In this document: piece by piece, positions 1 to 7,189 of the stretch | Layout: every line of letters begins with the position of its first letter | Position numbering within the stretch: position 1 is the stretch's first letter | Assembly: GCF_027921765.1 (NCBI RefSeq) | Contig: NZ_BSEJ01000011.1 | Span: forward strand, 62,001-126,000 | DNA length: 64,000 bases | From: Microbacterium barkeri | GTDB taxonomy: Bacteria; Actinomycetota; Actinomycetes; Actinomycetales; Microbacteriaceae | Direction of reading: 5' to 3' | Translations under genes and position numbers: made by a program | The notes under the pieces: model-generated | The model's input: the letters and a program-made list of their open reading frames with translations, nothing else | What the model was told of the DNA's origin: nothing | Databases searched by the model: none

Positions 1-284
1 GCGAAGGCGTCGTCGAGCAGGGCAGGGATCTCCGCGGGGTCGCGCAGGTCGGCTGCGCGGTCGCCGAGGCGGGCGCCCGGAGCGAGATGGCCGCGCAGCT
101 GCTCGGTGAGCGCCTCGATGTCGTCCCCTCCCCAGGGCTGGTCGACGTCGTGCGCGCGGAAGTGGTGGATGAAGACGCTCGCGCCGAGTGCGGCGAGACG
201 CGCGGCGACGGCGAATCCGATGCCGCGTCGTCGCGAGACGCCGGTGACGAGGGCGGTCTTGCCGGACAGAGGGAGAGAGGGCAT
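1..284 (-). CDS. SDR-family oxidoreductase (3' part cut by window start)
   Basis: This is the N-terminal 94 residues of a short-chain dehydrogenase/reductase; the rest lies before the window. Translation from the ATG at 284 reads MPSLPLSGKTALVTGVSRRR and then GIG, so the Rossmann dinucleotide motif TGxxxxxGIG falls at residues 14-23, as in FabG-like enzymes. A second strand (ASVFIHHFRAHD, residues about 34-45) fits the cofactor-specificity loop. The Ser-Tyr-Lys catalytic residues would lie outside the window, so substrate and activity cannot be stated. It diverges from the kinase-like gene at 404 across a short spacer. Confidence 0.75.
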   Translation of the reverse strand, partial: MPSLPLSGKTALVTGVSRRRGIGFAVAARLAALGASVFIHHFRAHDVDQPWGGDDIEALTEQLRGHLAPGARLGDRAADLRDPAEIPALLDDAF

Positions 285-403
285 GCAGGAGGTCCTTCCG
301 AGATGCGCAGATGCGCGAGATCAGGGGGCGGAAGCGGCTCACCGGCATTGCATGACGCCCATGCTAGTCGGACCGCAGCCCGCGACGGCTACCCTCGTCC
401 TCG

Positions 404-1204
404 ATGGGCGACACGTTCACGAAGACACGACGCGACGGCGACGACCTGCTCGGCGAGGCGGCCGGGCTCCGATGGCTCGCGGAGGCGGATGGCGGTGCGC
501 GCGTGGCGCGGGTCGTCTCCGCCGACCGCGATCGGCTGGTCCTCGAGCGGATCGACGAGGCCGCGCCGTCCGCGGAGGCGGCGCGCGCATTCGGCCACGC
601 GCTCGCCCGCACCCACGCGGCGGGCGCGGCCTGGTGGGGCTGCCCTCCCCCGGAGCACTCGGGCGCGCGGAGCATGGGCCGGTCGCGCACTCCGCTCGTC
701 GTGGACGCCGCAGAAGCGGCGGACACGTGGGGCGCCTTCTACGCCGAGCACCGGGTGGAGGTGTTCGCCCGGCGCCTGCGCGACGACGGCGTGATCGACG
801 AAGACGACGCCGCGGTGTTCCACCGGCTCGCATCCCGGCTGCGAGCCGGCGCCCTCGACCATCCGCAGCCCGCGCTCGTGCGCGCGACGGGCCGTCCCGT
901 CGCACGCGTCCACGGGGACATGTGGGCGGGGAACGTCCTCTACGCCGACGACCCGTCGGGCGCCGCGCTCATCGACCCCATGGCGCACGGTGGCCATGCC
1001 GAGACCGACCTCGCGACGCTCTCGGTCTTCGGCTTCCCGCATCTCGAAGACGTGTACGCGGGCTACGACGACGCCTCCCCGCTCGCGGACGGATGGCGCG
1101 AGCGCATCGGGCTGCATCAGCTCGGGATCGTCATCATGCATGCGCACCTCTTCCGCGGCGGCTACACGTCATCCGCGCTGCGACTGGCCCGCACGTACGT
1201 CTGA
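404..1204 (+). CDS. fructosamine kinase / aminoglycoside phosphotransferase-like protein
   Basis: 266 aa, close to the usual length of bacterial fructosamine-kinase (FN3K) family proteins, which phosphorylate protein-bound or free ketosamines so that the sugar is released. The catalytic-loop motif HGDMWAGN is at residues 170-177 and the metal-binding DPM at 191-193, followed by GGHAETDLA, typical of FN3K. The ATP-binding N-lobe is short but includes EAAGLRWLAEA. The next gene starts 22 bp downstream, so the two may be cotranscribed. Substrate is inferred from family only. Confidence 0.8.
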   Translation: MGDTFTKTRRDGDDLLGEAAGLRWLAEADGGARVARVVSADRDRLVLERIDEAAPSAEAARAFGHALARTHAAGAAWWGCPPPEHSGARSMGRSRTPLVVDAAEAADTWGAFYAEHRVEVFARRLRDDGVIDEDDAAVFHRLASRLRAGALDHPQPALVRATGRPVARVHGDMWAGNVLYADDPSGAALIDPMAHGGHAETDLATLSVFGFPHLEDVYAGYDDASPLADGWRERIGLHQLGIVIMHAHLFRGGYTSSALRLARTYV

Positions 1205-1226
1205 GGCCGGCACTACGCTGAGCCGC

Positions 1227-1844
1227 ATGGCGGACAAGATCGACCTGCGGAAGACCCTCGACGCGTACCGCGCGCGGCAGGGCGAGTTCCGCATCGTCGA
1301 TCTCGAGCCCGCGCGATACCTCATGGTCGACGGGCACGGCGATCCGAACACCTCCCCCGCGTTCGCGGAGGCGATCGAGACCCTGTACCCCGTCGCCTAC
1401 GCGCTGAAGTTCGCCAGCAAGCAGGAGCTCGAACGCGACTACGTCGTCCCGCCGCTCGAGGGCCTCTGGAGCGCCGACGACATGGCGAGCTTCACGACGG
1501 CCCGCGACAAGTCCGCGTGGAACTGGACCCTGGTCATCCGCACACCCGACTGGATCGACGCCGGCCTCGTCGACGCCGCCATCGGGAAGGCGGCGGCGAA
1601 GAACCCGCCCCGACTCGCGGAGCTGCGCTGGGAGCTGCTCGACGAGGGGCGGGCCGTCCAGACGCTGCACGTGGGCTCCTTCGACGATGAAGGGCCCGTC
1701 CTCGAGCGGATGCACGATGCGTTCATCCCGCAGCACGGCCTGCGGATGACGGGACGCCATCACGAGGTCTACCTCAGCGACTTCCGCAGGGTCCCGCCCG
1801 AGCGACGGCGGACCATCCTGCGGCAGCCCGTGGAGGCCGCCTGA
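1227..1844 (+). CDS. GyrI-like small-molecule-binding domain protein
   Basis: 205 aa; ATG at 1227. The sequence matches the stand-alone GyrI-like domain family: YLMVDGHGDPNTSPAFAEAI near residues 31-50, a WxW segment (SAWNWTLVI), and a closing HHEVYLSDFRRVPPE motif. These proteins have the SHS2-type ligand-binding fold found in MerR/AraC effectors but no DNA-binding domain here. Family members are proposed to bind or hydrolyse small compounds; the ligand cannot be read from sequence. It follows the FN3K-like gene closely and converges on the nicotinamidase gene. Confidence 0.75.
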   Translation: MADKIDLRKTLDAYRARQGEFRIVDLEPARYLMVDGHGDPNTSPAFAEAIETLYPVAYALKFASKQELERDYVVPPLEGLWSADDMASFTTARDKSAWNWTLVIRTPDWIDAGLVDAAIGKAAAKNPPRLAELRWELLDEGRAVQTLHVGSFDDEGPVLERMHDAFIPQHGLRMTGRHHEVYLSDFRRVPPERRRTILRQPVEAA

Positions 1845-1847
1845 GAT

Positions 1848-2420
1848 TCAGACGATCTCGGCTCCCGCGTGTTCGAGTTCGGCGAGCGCCGCCTCCGACG
1901 ACTCGGCGCCGACCCCCGCGATGAGCCCGGTGAGGATGCGGACGTGCTGGCCATGCGCGATCGCGTCGAGCGCGGACGCACGGACGCAGTGATCGGTCGC
2001 GATGCCGACGACGTCGACAGCCTCGATCCCGCGCGCATCGAGGATGCGGCCGACGGTCTCGCCGTCATCCGTCTGACCCTCGAACATCGAGTAGGCGGGG
2101 CGTCCCTGGCCCTTCTTCACATGGTGTGTGACCGAGGCGGTGTCGAGCCCGGGATCGTAGTCGGCCCCTGGCGTGCCCGCGACGCAGTGCACGGGCCACG
2201 TGTCGACGAAATCGGGATCGGCGCCCACGGCGAAGTGCCCGCCGTTGTCGCCATCGGCATCGTGCCAGTCGCGCGAGGCGATGATCGCCGCGTACTCCCC
2301 CGCATGCTCGGCGAGGTGCCGCGTGATCCCCTCGGCCACGGCGTCGCCGCCCGCGACCGCGAGCGCACCGCCCTCGGTGAAGTCGTTCTGCACGTCGACG
2401 ATGAGAAGCGCCCTGCTCAT
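1848..2420 (-). CDS. pncA: nicotinamidase / isochorismatase-family hydrolase
   Basis: 190 aa; cytoplasmic hydrolase predicted to convert nicotinamide to nicotinate for NAD salvage. The Asp-Lys-Cys triad is visible: Asp9 in LIVDVQNDF, Lys102/103 in HHVKKGQG, and Cys145 in ATDHCVRASA. The metal-binding DxH is at 51-53 (DWHDADG) with His62 nearby. Length matches PncA. The ATG at 2420 is chosen over a longer upstream reading because the VDVQNDF strand begins at residue 8, as in PncA. The OhrR-type gene lies just upstream on the same strand. Confidence 0.85.
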   Translation of the reverse strand: MSRALLIVDVQNDFTEGGALAVAGGDAVAEGITRHLAEHAGEYAAIIASRDWHDADGDNGGHFAVGADPDFVDTWPVHCVAGTPGADYDPGLDTASVTHHVKKGQGRPAYSMFEGQTDDGETVGRILDARGIEAVDVVGIATDHCVRASALDAIAHGQHVRILTGLIAGVGAESSEAALAELEHAGAEIV

Positions 2421-2451
2421 GGTCCGAGCGTACGCCTCCCCCGGGTCGACG

Positions 2452-2892
2452 TCAGGCGTCCAGGTTCCCCGAGAAGGGCGCGAGCGAATCCCGAATGCTC
2501 GCGAGCTGCGCCGCGTCGAGGCCGACGCGCGCCATGATCTGCTCGGGAACGGCGAGCGCCTGCTCGCGCAGGGCGGCGCCCTCCTCCGTGAGCCCGATCG
2601 CGAGCCGCCGCTCGTCATCCGGTCGGCGCTCGCGACGGACAAGACCCTGGGCCTCGAGACGCTTCACGAGGGGCGACGCGGTCGCGGGCTCGAGCGCGAG
2701 CTCCGCGGACAGCTCACGGAGCGTGCGCGGGGCCTTCTCCCACAGGGCGAGCATCACGAGGTACTGCGGGTGCGTCAGCCCGAGGGGCTCGAGCACGGGC
2801 CGGTAGATCGACACGACGTTGCGCGCGGCCGTCACGATCGCGAAGCACAGTTGGTTCTCGAGCTTCAGCAGGTCCTCGCGATGGTCCGTCAC
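2452..2892 (-). CDS. MarR-family regulator, OhrR-like
   Basis: 146 aa winged-helix regulator. Cys16 in LENQLCFAI is at the position of the peroxide-sensing cysteine of OhrR, so it may sense organic hydroperoxides. The recognition region reads LRELSAELALEPATASPLVKRLEAQGLVRR and the wing RRPDDERRLAIGLTEEG. An imperfect palindrome lies in the 42-bp divergent spacer before the gene at 2935, consistent with autoregulation and control of that gene. No ohr peroxidase gene is adjacent, so the target is unproven. Confidence 0.8.
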   Translation of the reverse strand: MTDHREDLLKLENQLCFAIVTAARNVVSIYRPVLEPLGLTHPQYLVMLALWEKAPRTLRELSAELALEPATASPLVKRLEAQGLVRRERRPDDERRLAIGLTEEGAALREQALAVPEQIMARVGLDAAQLASIRDSLAPFSGNLDA

Positions 2893-2918
2893 CCGACTAC
2901 CCTATCGAGGTCTATTCG

Positions 2919-2930
2919 TTAGTACACTAA
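2919..2930. promoter_or_regulatory. candidate MarR/OhrR operator
   Basis: TTAGTACACTAA has inverted arms TTAGT/ACTAA around a 2-bp centre, in an AT-rich island between divergent genes (2892 minus, 2935 plus). Size and place fit a MarR-family operator, but binding is inferred. Confidence 0.5.
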
Positions 2931-2934
2931 TTAC

Positions 2935-3132
2935 ATGCACGCACGCGTCGAGCGAACACCCCTCCGCACCCGCATCCGTGAGGCGGGTGGCTTCTACCAG
3001 TGGTTCAACACCACCCTGATCAGCCTGGCCGGCCCCGCGCAGGTGGGTGAAGGAAAGGGCACGCCCTGTCATCGCTGCGGCGCGCACAAGGTCGACCACG
3101 CCCTCGTGGACGGCGAGCTCCGCTGCCCCTGA
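2935..3132 (+). CDS. small CxxC protein, unknown function
   Basis: 65 aa starting at an ATG only 4 bp beyond the divergent operator, so its transcript is probably leaderless or nearly so. The sequence has a hydrophobic/aromatic stretch GGFYQWFNTTLISLAGPAQVG and a C-terminal CHRC pair with a lone Cys near the end (ELRCP), a possible small metal site. Control by the adjacent OhrR-like regulator is an inference from position. I do not recognise a named family. Confidence 0.55.
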   Translation: MHARVERTPLRTRIREAGGFYQWFNTTLISLAGPAQVGEGKGTPCHRCGAHKVDHALVDGELRCP

Positions 3133-3139
3133 GCGCGGC

Positions 3140-3538
3140 TCAGCGCATCGCCACGAGGATCAGCTGCACGATCGTCGACACGACCCCGAGCCCGCCGAAC
3201 GCGATCGCGCCCCAGCCGAGGAATCGGGGCAGCGGCGAGTGCTGGTGGAGTCGCACGGACCCCGGGCGCTGCGGATTCGTGAAGACGTCGACCTCGTCGG
3301 CATCGCCGGCGGCCGCGCGCAGCTCGGGCGTGAGCGGCGCCTCCCCGACCGTGTGACCCACCGTGAACCAGCGCAGGATCGGCGGCTCCTGCTCCGACAG
3401 CACGAACGCCCGAACGGGGACCCACGTGCCGTCCGCGAGGCGCGCGATGATCGCGATGAGACCGAGGACGAGCGCCGCACCGAAGCCGATCCACGAGAAG
3501 ATCTCGGTGATCGCTCCGATCACGTGGCTCGCGTCCAT
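3140..3538 (-). CDS. two-TM membrane protein, unknown function
   Basis: 132 aa. Two hydrophobic helices are evident: residues about 8-32 (IGAITEIFSWIGFGAALVLG) and near the C-terminus (FLGWGAIAFGGLGVVSTIVQ). Between them is a polar region of about 75 residues with DGTWVPVRAFVL, resembling a small extracytoplasmic or cytoplasmic beta domain. It converges on the 2935 gene. No enzymatic motif is seen. Confidence 0.65.
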   Translation of the reverse strand: MDASHVIGAITEIFSWIGFGAALVLGLIAIIARLADGTWVPVRAFVLSEQEPPILRWFTVGHTVGEAPLTPELRAAAGDADEVDVFTNPQRPGSVRLHQHSPLPRFLGWGAIAFGGLGVVSTIVQLILVAMR

Positions 3539-3556
3539 GGGGCTCCGTCGGTATGG

Positions 3557-3590
3557 CAGAAGGCGCGCCCCGGATGGAGCGCGCCTTCTG
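3557..3590 (-). terminator. hairpin after tRNA-Thr
   Basis: Inverted arms CAGAAGGCGCGC/GCGCGCCTTCTG lie just past the tRNA-Thr 3' end on the minus strand. There is no clear U tract, so it is a strong hairpin rather than a classical intrinsic terminator. Confidence 0.55.
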
Positions 3591-3596
3591 TATCGG

Positions 3597-3669
3597 AGCC
3601 ACCTGTCGGAATCGAACCGACGACCTATTCATTACGAGTGAATCGCTCTGCCGACTGAGCTAAGGTGGC
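3597..3669 (-). tRNA. tRNA-Thr (anticodon CGT)
   Basis: Read on the minus strand, the acceptor arm GCCACCT pairs with AGGTGGC, the D arm is GCTC...GAGC, the anticodon stem-loop is ATTCA-CTCGTAA-TGAAT (anticodon CGT, reading ACG), and the T arm is GTCGG-TTCGATT-CCGAC. The body is 72 nt plus a discriminator. CCA is not encoded. Confidence 0.93.
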
Positions 3670-3772
3670 GATCTCGCGCCGCCCGAGCGGCACGAGAATC
3701 AAGCATACCGGGTCGGAGCCCGTGCTGCGAACCGACGGCGTCGGCCGGGCGTTTCGCGTCAGAGCAGTCCGG

Positions 3773-5353
3773 TCAGGAGCAGACGAGCCCGTCCTCGGGC
3801 ACGGTGCCGTCGACGAGGAACGCCTCCACGGCGTCGTTGATGCAGTCGCTCGCGCCGTTGTACGCCGTGTGCCCCTCCCCCTCGTACGTGAGCAGCACCC
3901 CCGATTCGAGCTGGGCTGCGAGCGCCTCGGCCCACTCGTACGGGGTCGCCGGATCGCCCGTCGTGCCGACGACGAGGATGGGCGCGGCTCCGGAGGCGGA
4001 GATCTCGCCGCGCTCGCCCGTCGGCGGGTAGGGCCAGTACTCGCAGGCGGATGCGCCGGACCAGTACGGCGCGATCGTCGGCGCCTCCTCCGCGATCCGC
4101 CGCTCGGTCTCCTCGACCGCCTCTTCGGGGTCTTCCGGGTAGTCCATGCAGTTGTAGGCGTTGAAGGCCTCGGTCGAGTTGTCCTGGTACTCGCCGTTCT
4201 CGCGGCCGTTGTAGAAGTCCGCGAGGAAGAAGGCGGTCGACGGGTCGCCCTCGAGGGCCCCCGCGAGCGCCTCCGTGAGGTACATCCAGTTCGCCTCGTT
4301 GTAGAGCGCCGCGATGATGGCCGTCATGAGCGCATCGGCGCCGAGCTCGCGCCCGTCGTCGTAGGGCAGAGGGCGCGCGTCGACGCTCGCGAGCAGTGCG
4401 GAGAGGTCGTTCATCGCGTCGTCGACCGACCCTGCGAAGGGGCAGGCTGCGCCCGTGTCACCTGCCACGCACGCCTCCATGTAGGTGCGCAGGGCGTTCT
4501 CGAAGCCGACCGCCTGGGTCACCCCGACGTCCTCCCCCGAGGTGGAGGGATCGATCGCCCCGTCGAGCACGAGGCGGCCGACGCGATCCGGGAAGTTCTC
4601 GGCGTAGGTCGCTCCGAGGAACGTGCCGTACGAGAACCCGAGGTAGTCGAGCTCGGTCTCGCCGAGGACGGCGCGCAGCAGATCGAGGTCGCGCGACGAC
4701 TGCTCCGTCGTGATGAACTCGAGCAGCCCGTCGCTGTTCTCGGCGCACGCGTTCGCGAACGCCTCGGCGCGCTCCTCGAGCTCCGCCTCCCACTCGGCGG
4801 AGCCGCGCTCACCCTGCGGGATGTCGTAGAGGTAGGCGTCCATCTCATCCGCGTCGAAGCAGCGGACGGCGGTCGACGCGCCCACGCCGCGCGGATCCCA
4901 TCCGATGACGTCGTAGCTCTCCTGCAGCGCGTCGCCGATCGACCACGCGATGTTCTCGCGGATGAAGGAGACACCACTGCCGCCCGGACCGCCCGGGTTG
5001 GTCAGCAGCGATCCCTGTGCCCGCCCGGAGAGCGCGGTCTGGCGGATCACGGCGAGCTCGATCTCGCCCGCGTCGGGGTGCTCCCAGTCGAGCGGCGCGG
5101 TGACTGTCGAGCACTGGAAGTCGCCGCCGCACGGCGTCCACTCGAGCTGCTGGTCGTAGAACGGCAGCAGCTCGTCGGGAACGCCGTCGAGCACGGGCTC
5201 GGCGCCGAGGACGGTTCCCGACTGCCCCTCCCCCTCGACCGGGATCTGCGCGGTGAGGCAGCCCGACAGCGCAAGGGCGGCCGCCGAGAGACCCGCGACG
5301 ACGGCCGTCAGACGGCCGAACCGCCTCCGGAGGGGATGACGGGCGATGGTCAT
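3773..5353 (-). CDS. secreted alpha/beta-hydrolase lipoprotein (TAP/SlpE-like peptidase family)
   Basis: 526 aa. The N-terminus is a lipoprotein signal: arginine-rich start (RHPLRRRFGRL), hydrophobic core, then a lipobox-like LSGC near residue 30. The hydrolase fold shows TNPGGPGGSG (oxyanion region), the nucleophile elbow GFSYGTFLG, VLDGAIDP, and a C-terminal TAP-like domain with VVGTTGDPATPYEWA and final GEGHTAY (catalytic His). This is the actinobacterial tripeptidyl-aminopeptidase/SlpE family, predicted to act outside the membrane. Its ATG overlaps the holB stop by 4 bp, so it is translationally coupled to a replication gene. Confidence 0.88.
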   Translation of the reverse strand: MTIARHPLRRRFGRLTAVVAGLSAAALALSGCLTAQIPVEGEGQSGTVLGAEPVLDGVPDELLPFYDQQLEWTPCGGDFQCSTVTAPLDWEHPDAGEIELAVIRQTALSGRAQGSLLTNPGGPGGSGVSFIRENIAWSIGDALQESYDVIGWDPRGVGASTAVRCFDADEMDAYLYDIPQGERGSAEWEAELEERAEAFANACAENSDGLLEFITTEQSSRDLDLLRAVLGETELDYLGFSYGTFLGATYAENFPDRVGRLVLDGAIDPSTSGEDVGVTQAVGFENALRTYMEACVAGDTGAACPFAGSVDDAMNDLSALLASVDARPLPYDDGRELGADALMTAIIAALYNEANWMYLTEALAGALEGDPSTAFFLADFYNGRENGEYQDNSTEAFNAYNCMDYPEDPEEAVEETERRIAEEAPTIAPYWSGASACEYWPYPPTGERGEISASGAAPILVVGTTGDPATPYEWAEALAAQLESGVLLTYEGEGHTAYNGASDCINDAVEAFLVDGTVPEDGLVCS

Positions 5354-6507
5354 GTCTTCCTTCCGCTGACGATGGTGACGAGCAGGCTCTCGAGCGCGAG
5401 CGTGGGCTGCACGTTCTTCTCGAGCGCGTCGCGCGTCTCGGCGATGTGGTCGAGCACGACCAGCGTGCGCTCGGGCTTCCACGCGCCCGCCAGCGCTCGG
5501 AGGTCGTCGAGGAGCTCGAGGTTGATGAGGCCCTCCTCCCGCCCGAGCTGCAGGAGCACGACGTCGCGGTACAGGGACTGCAGATCGGTGAGGACGCGAT
5601 CGATCCCGTCTCGCAGGCTGCGCGTGGCGCGCTTGCGCTGCTCGTCCTCGAGCGCCGTGATCTGCGCGCGCACCGCCGGCGGGATCCGGGCGCCCTCCAC
5701 GACGCCCACCGTCCGCAGGAGGGCGGCGCGCTCTGCCTCGTCGCGCTCGGCGGTGAGGGCCTTGGCATCGTCCGTGGCGGCCTGGACGATCTCGCCCGCG
5801 ACCTCGACGACGTCGCCGATGCCCCGCACCCGCATGACGGCGCGCAGCGTGTCGTCGCGGCGCCGGCGCGACGCGGCGTCGGTCGCGAGCCGCTGCGCCA
5901 TGCCGATGTGGCGCTGCGCGTGACGAGCCGCCTGCTCGGCGGTCGCCTCGTCGACGCCCGTTCGGGCCTGGATGAGCGCGGCGACGTCGGCGACCTCCGG
6001 TTCGCGCAGGCGCAGGAGCCGCACGCGCGAGCGGATGGTCGGCAGCAGATCCGCATCGCTCGGCGCGCAGAGCACCCACACGGTCTCGGGCGGCGGCTCC
6101 TCGAGAGCCTTCAGGAGCACGTTCGAGGTGCGCTCGGTCATCCGATCGGCGTCCTCGACGACGATCACGCGGTACCGCCCGGTCGAGGGCGAAAAGTACG
6201 ACCGCTCCACGAGGGCGCGCGCCTGGGCGATCGTGATGATGACGCCCTCGGTGCGCAGCGCGGTGAGGTCGGGGTGCGTTCCCGCGAGCACCTGCTTCAT
6301 CGTCGCGGTGTCGTCCGGCGCCGACGCGATGAGCGCGGCGGCGAACGCCCGCGCGAGGGTCGATCGCCCGGAGCCGGGCGGACCGGTGATGAGCCACGCG
6401 TGCGCGAGCGAGCCCGCGCCCGACGCAGCGGCCTGGAGGATCTCGACGGCCTCGTCCTGCCCCCACACATCCCCCCACGGAAGAGCGGGCGCCGCGACGG
6501 AGGTCAT
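5350..6507 (-). CDS. holB: DNA polymerase III delta' subunit
   Basis: 385 aa clamp-loader AAA+ subunit. The P-loop region GPPGSGRST (residues 42-50) has Arg in place of the Walker A lysine, fitting an ATPase-inactive delta'. HPDLTAL and the sensor-1-like segment VVEDADRMTERTSNVLLKALEEPP follow; this last is the hallmark of DnaX/HolB proteins. It acts in the cytoplasmic clamp-loader complex. It lies in the order topA-tmk-holB seen in actinobacteria, with a 4-bp overlap into the following lipoprotein gene. Confidence 0.92.
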   Translation of the reverse strand: MTSVAAPALPWGDVWGQDEAVEILQAAASGAGSLAHAWLITGPPGSGRSTLARAFAAALIASAPDDTATMKQVLAGTHPDLTALRTEGVIITIAQARALVERSYFSPSTGRYRVIVVEDADRMTERTSNVLLKALEEPPPETVWVLCAPSDADLLPTIRSRVRLLRLREPEVADVAALIQARTGVDEATAEQAARHAQRHIGMAQRLATDAASRRRRDDTLRAVMRVRGIGDVVEVAGEIVQAATDDAKALTAERDEAERAALLRTVGVVEGARIPPAVRAQITALEDEQRKRATRSLRDGIDRVLTDLQSLYRDVVLLQLGREEGLINLELLDDLRALAGAWKPERTLVVLDHIAETRDALEKNVQPTLALESLLVTIVSGRKT

Positions 6508-6562
6508 ACCGTCAGCCTAACCAGCCCCGCCGACAATGCCCTCCGCGCTCCCGCGTGCGGGG

Positions 6563-7189
6563 TCAGAGCAGGGGCGCGATGCGCGCGCGGATGGCCTCGG
6601 CGAGCGTCTCCGGCGAGCGGGCTGCGTCGACGACCAGGAACCGTTCGGGCTCGGCGGCCGCGAGCGCGAGGAAGGCCTCGCGCACGCGACGGTGGAAGTC
6701 CTCCTTCTCGGCCTCGAGCCGGTCGAAGGGCTTGTCGTCGGCGTCGAGCCGTGCGCGCGCCGCGGCCGGGTCGAGATCGAGCAGCACGGTCACGTCGGGC
6801 AGCGCCCCCTCCGCGGCCCACAGCGACAGATCGCGCACCTCGTCCGCGTCGAGCACGCGACCGGCACCCTGATAGGCGACCGACGAGTCGAGGTAGCGGT
6901 CCTGGATGACGACCTCGCCGCGCTCGAGGGCGGGGCGGACGACCGCGCGCACATGGTGGGCGCGGTCGGCCGCGTAGAGGAGAGCCTCCGCGCGCGGCGC
7001 GATGTCGCCGCGGTGGTGCAGGACGATGTCGCGGATGAGCTGGCCCACGTCGCTGCCGCCCGGCTCGCGCGTGCGCACGACCGTGCGCCCCTCGGCGGCG
7101 AGCCAGTCCTCGAGCAGACGCGCCTGCGTCGTCTTGCCGACGCCGTCGCCGCCCTCGAACGTGATCCAGACCCCGCGCGCCACCGTCAC
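6563..7189 (-). CDS. tmk: thymidylate kinase
   Basis: 208 aa. Phosphorylates dTMP to dTDP with ATP. Walker A GGDGVGKTT is at residues 13-21; REPGG follows near 41; QDRYLDSSVAYQG is the DR(Y/H) substrate motif; the C-terminal part LLDLDPAAARARL has the LID-region arginines. The ATG overlaps the 3' end of topA by 4 bp, so tmk is coupled to topA. Length and motif order match bacterial Tmk. Confidence 0.95.
   Translation of the reverse strand: MTVARGVWITFEGGDGVGKTTQARLLEDWLAAEGRTVVRTREPGGSDVGQLIRDIVLHHRGDIAPRAEALLYAADRAHHVRAVVRPALERGEVVIQDRYLDSSVAYQGAGRVLDADEVRDLSLWAAEGALPDVTVLLDLDPAAARARLDADDKPFDRLEAEKEDFHRRVREAFLALAAAEPERFLVVDAARSPETLAEAIRARIAPLL

Noticed and set aside
3665..5923. 752-codon plus-strand open frame over the lipoprotein and holB genes
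   Set aside because: Arg/Val/Leu-rich antisense shadow of two well-supported minus-strand genes; no domain or SD.
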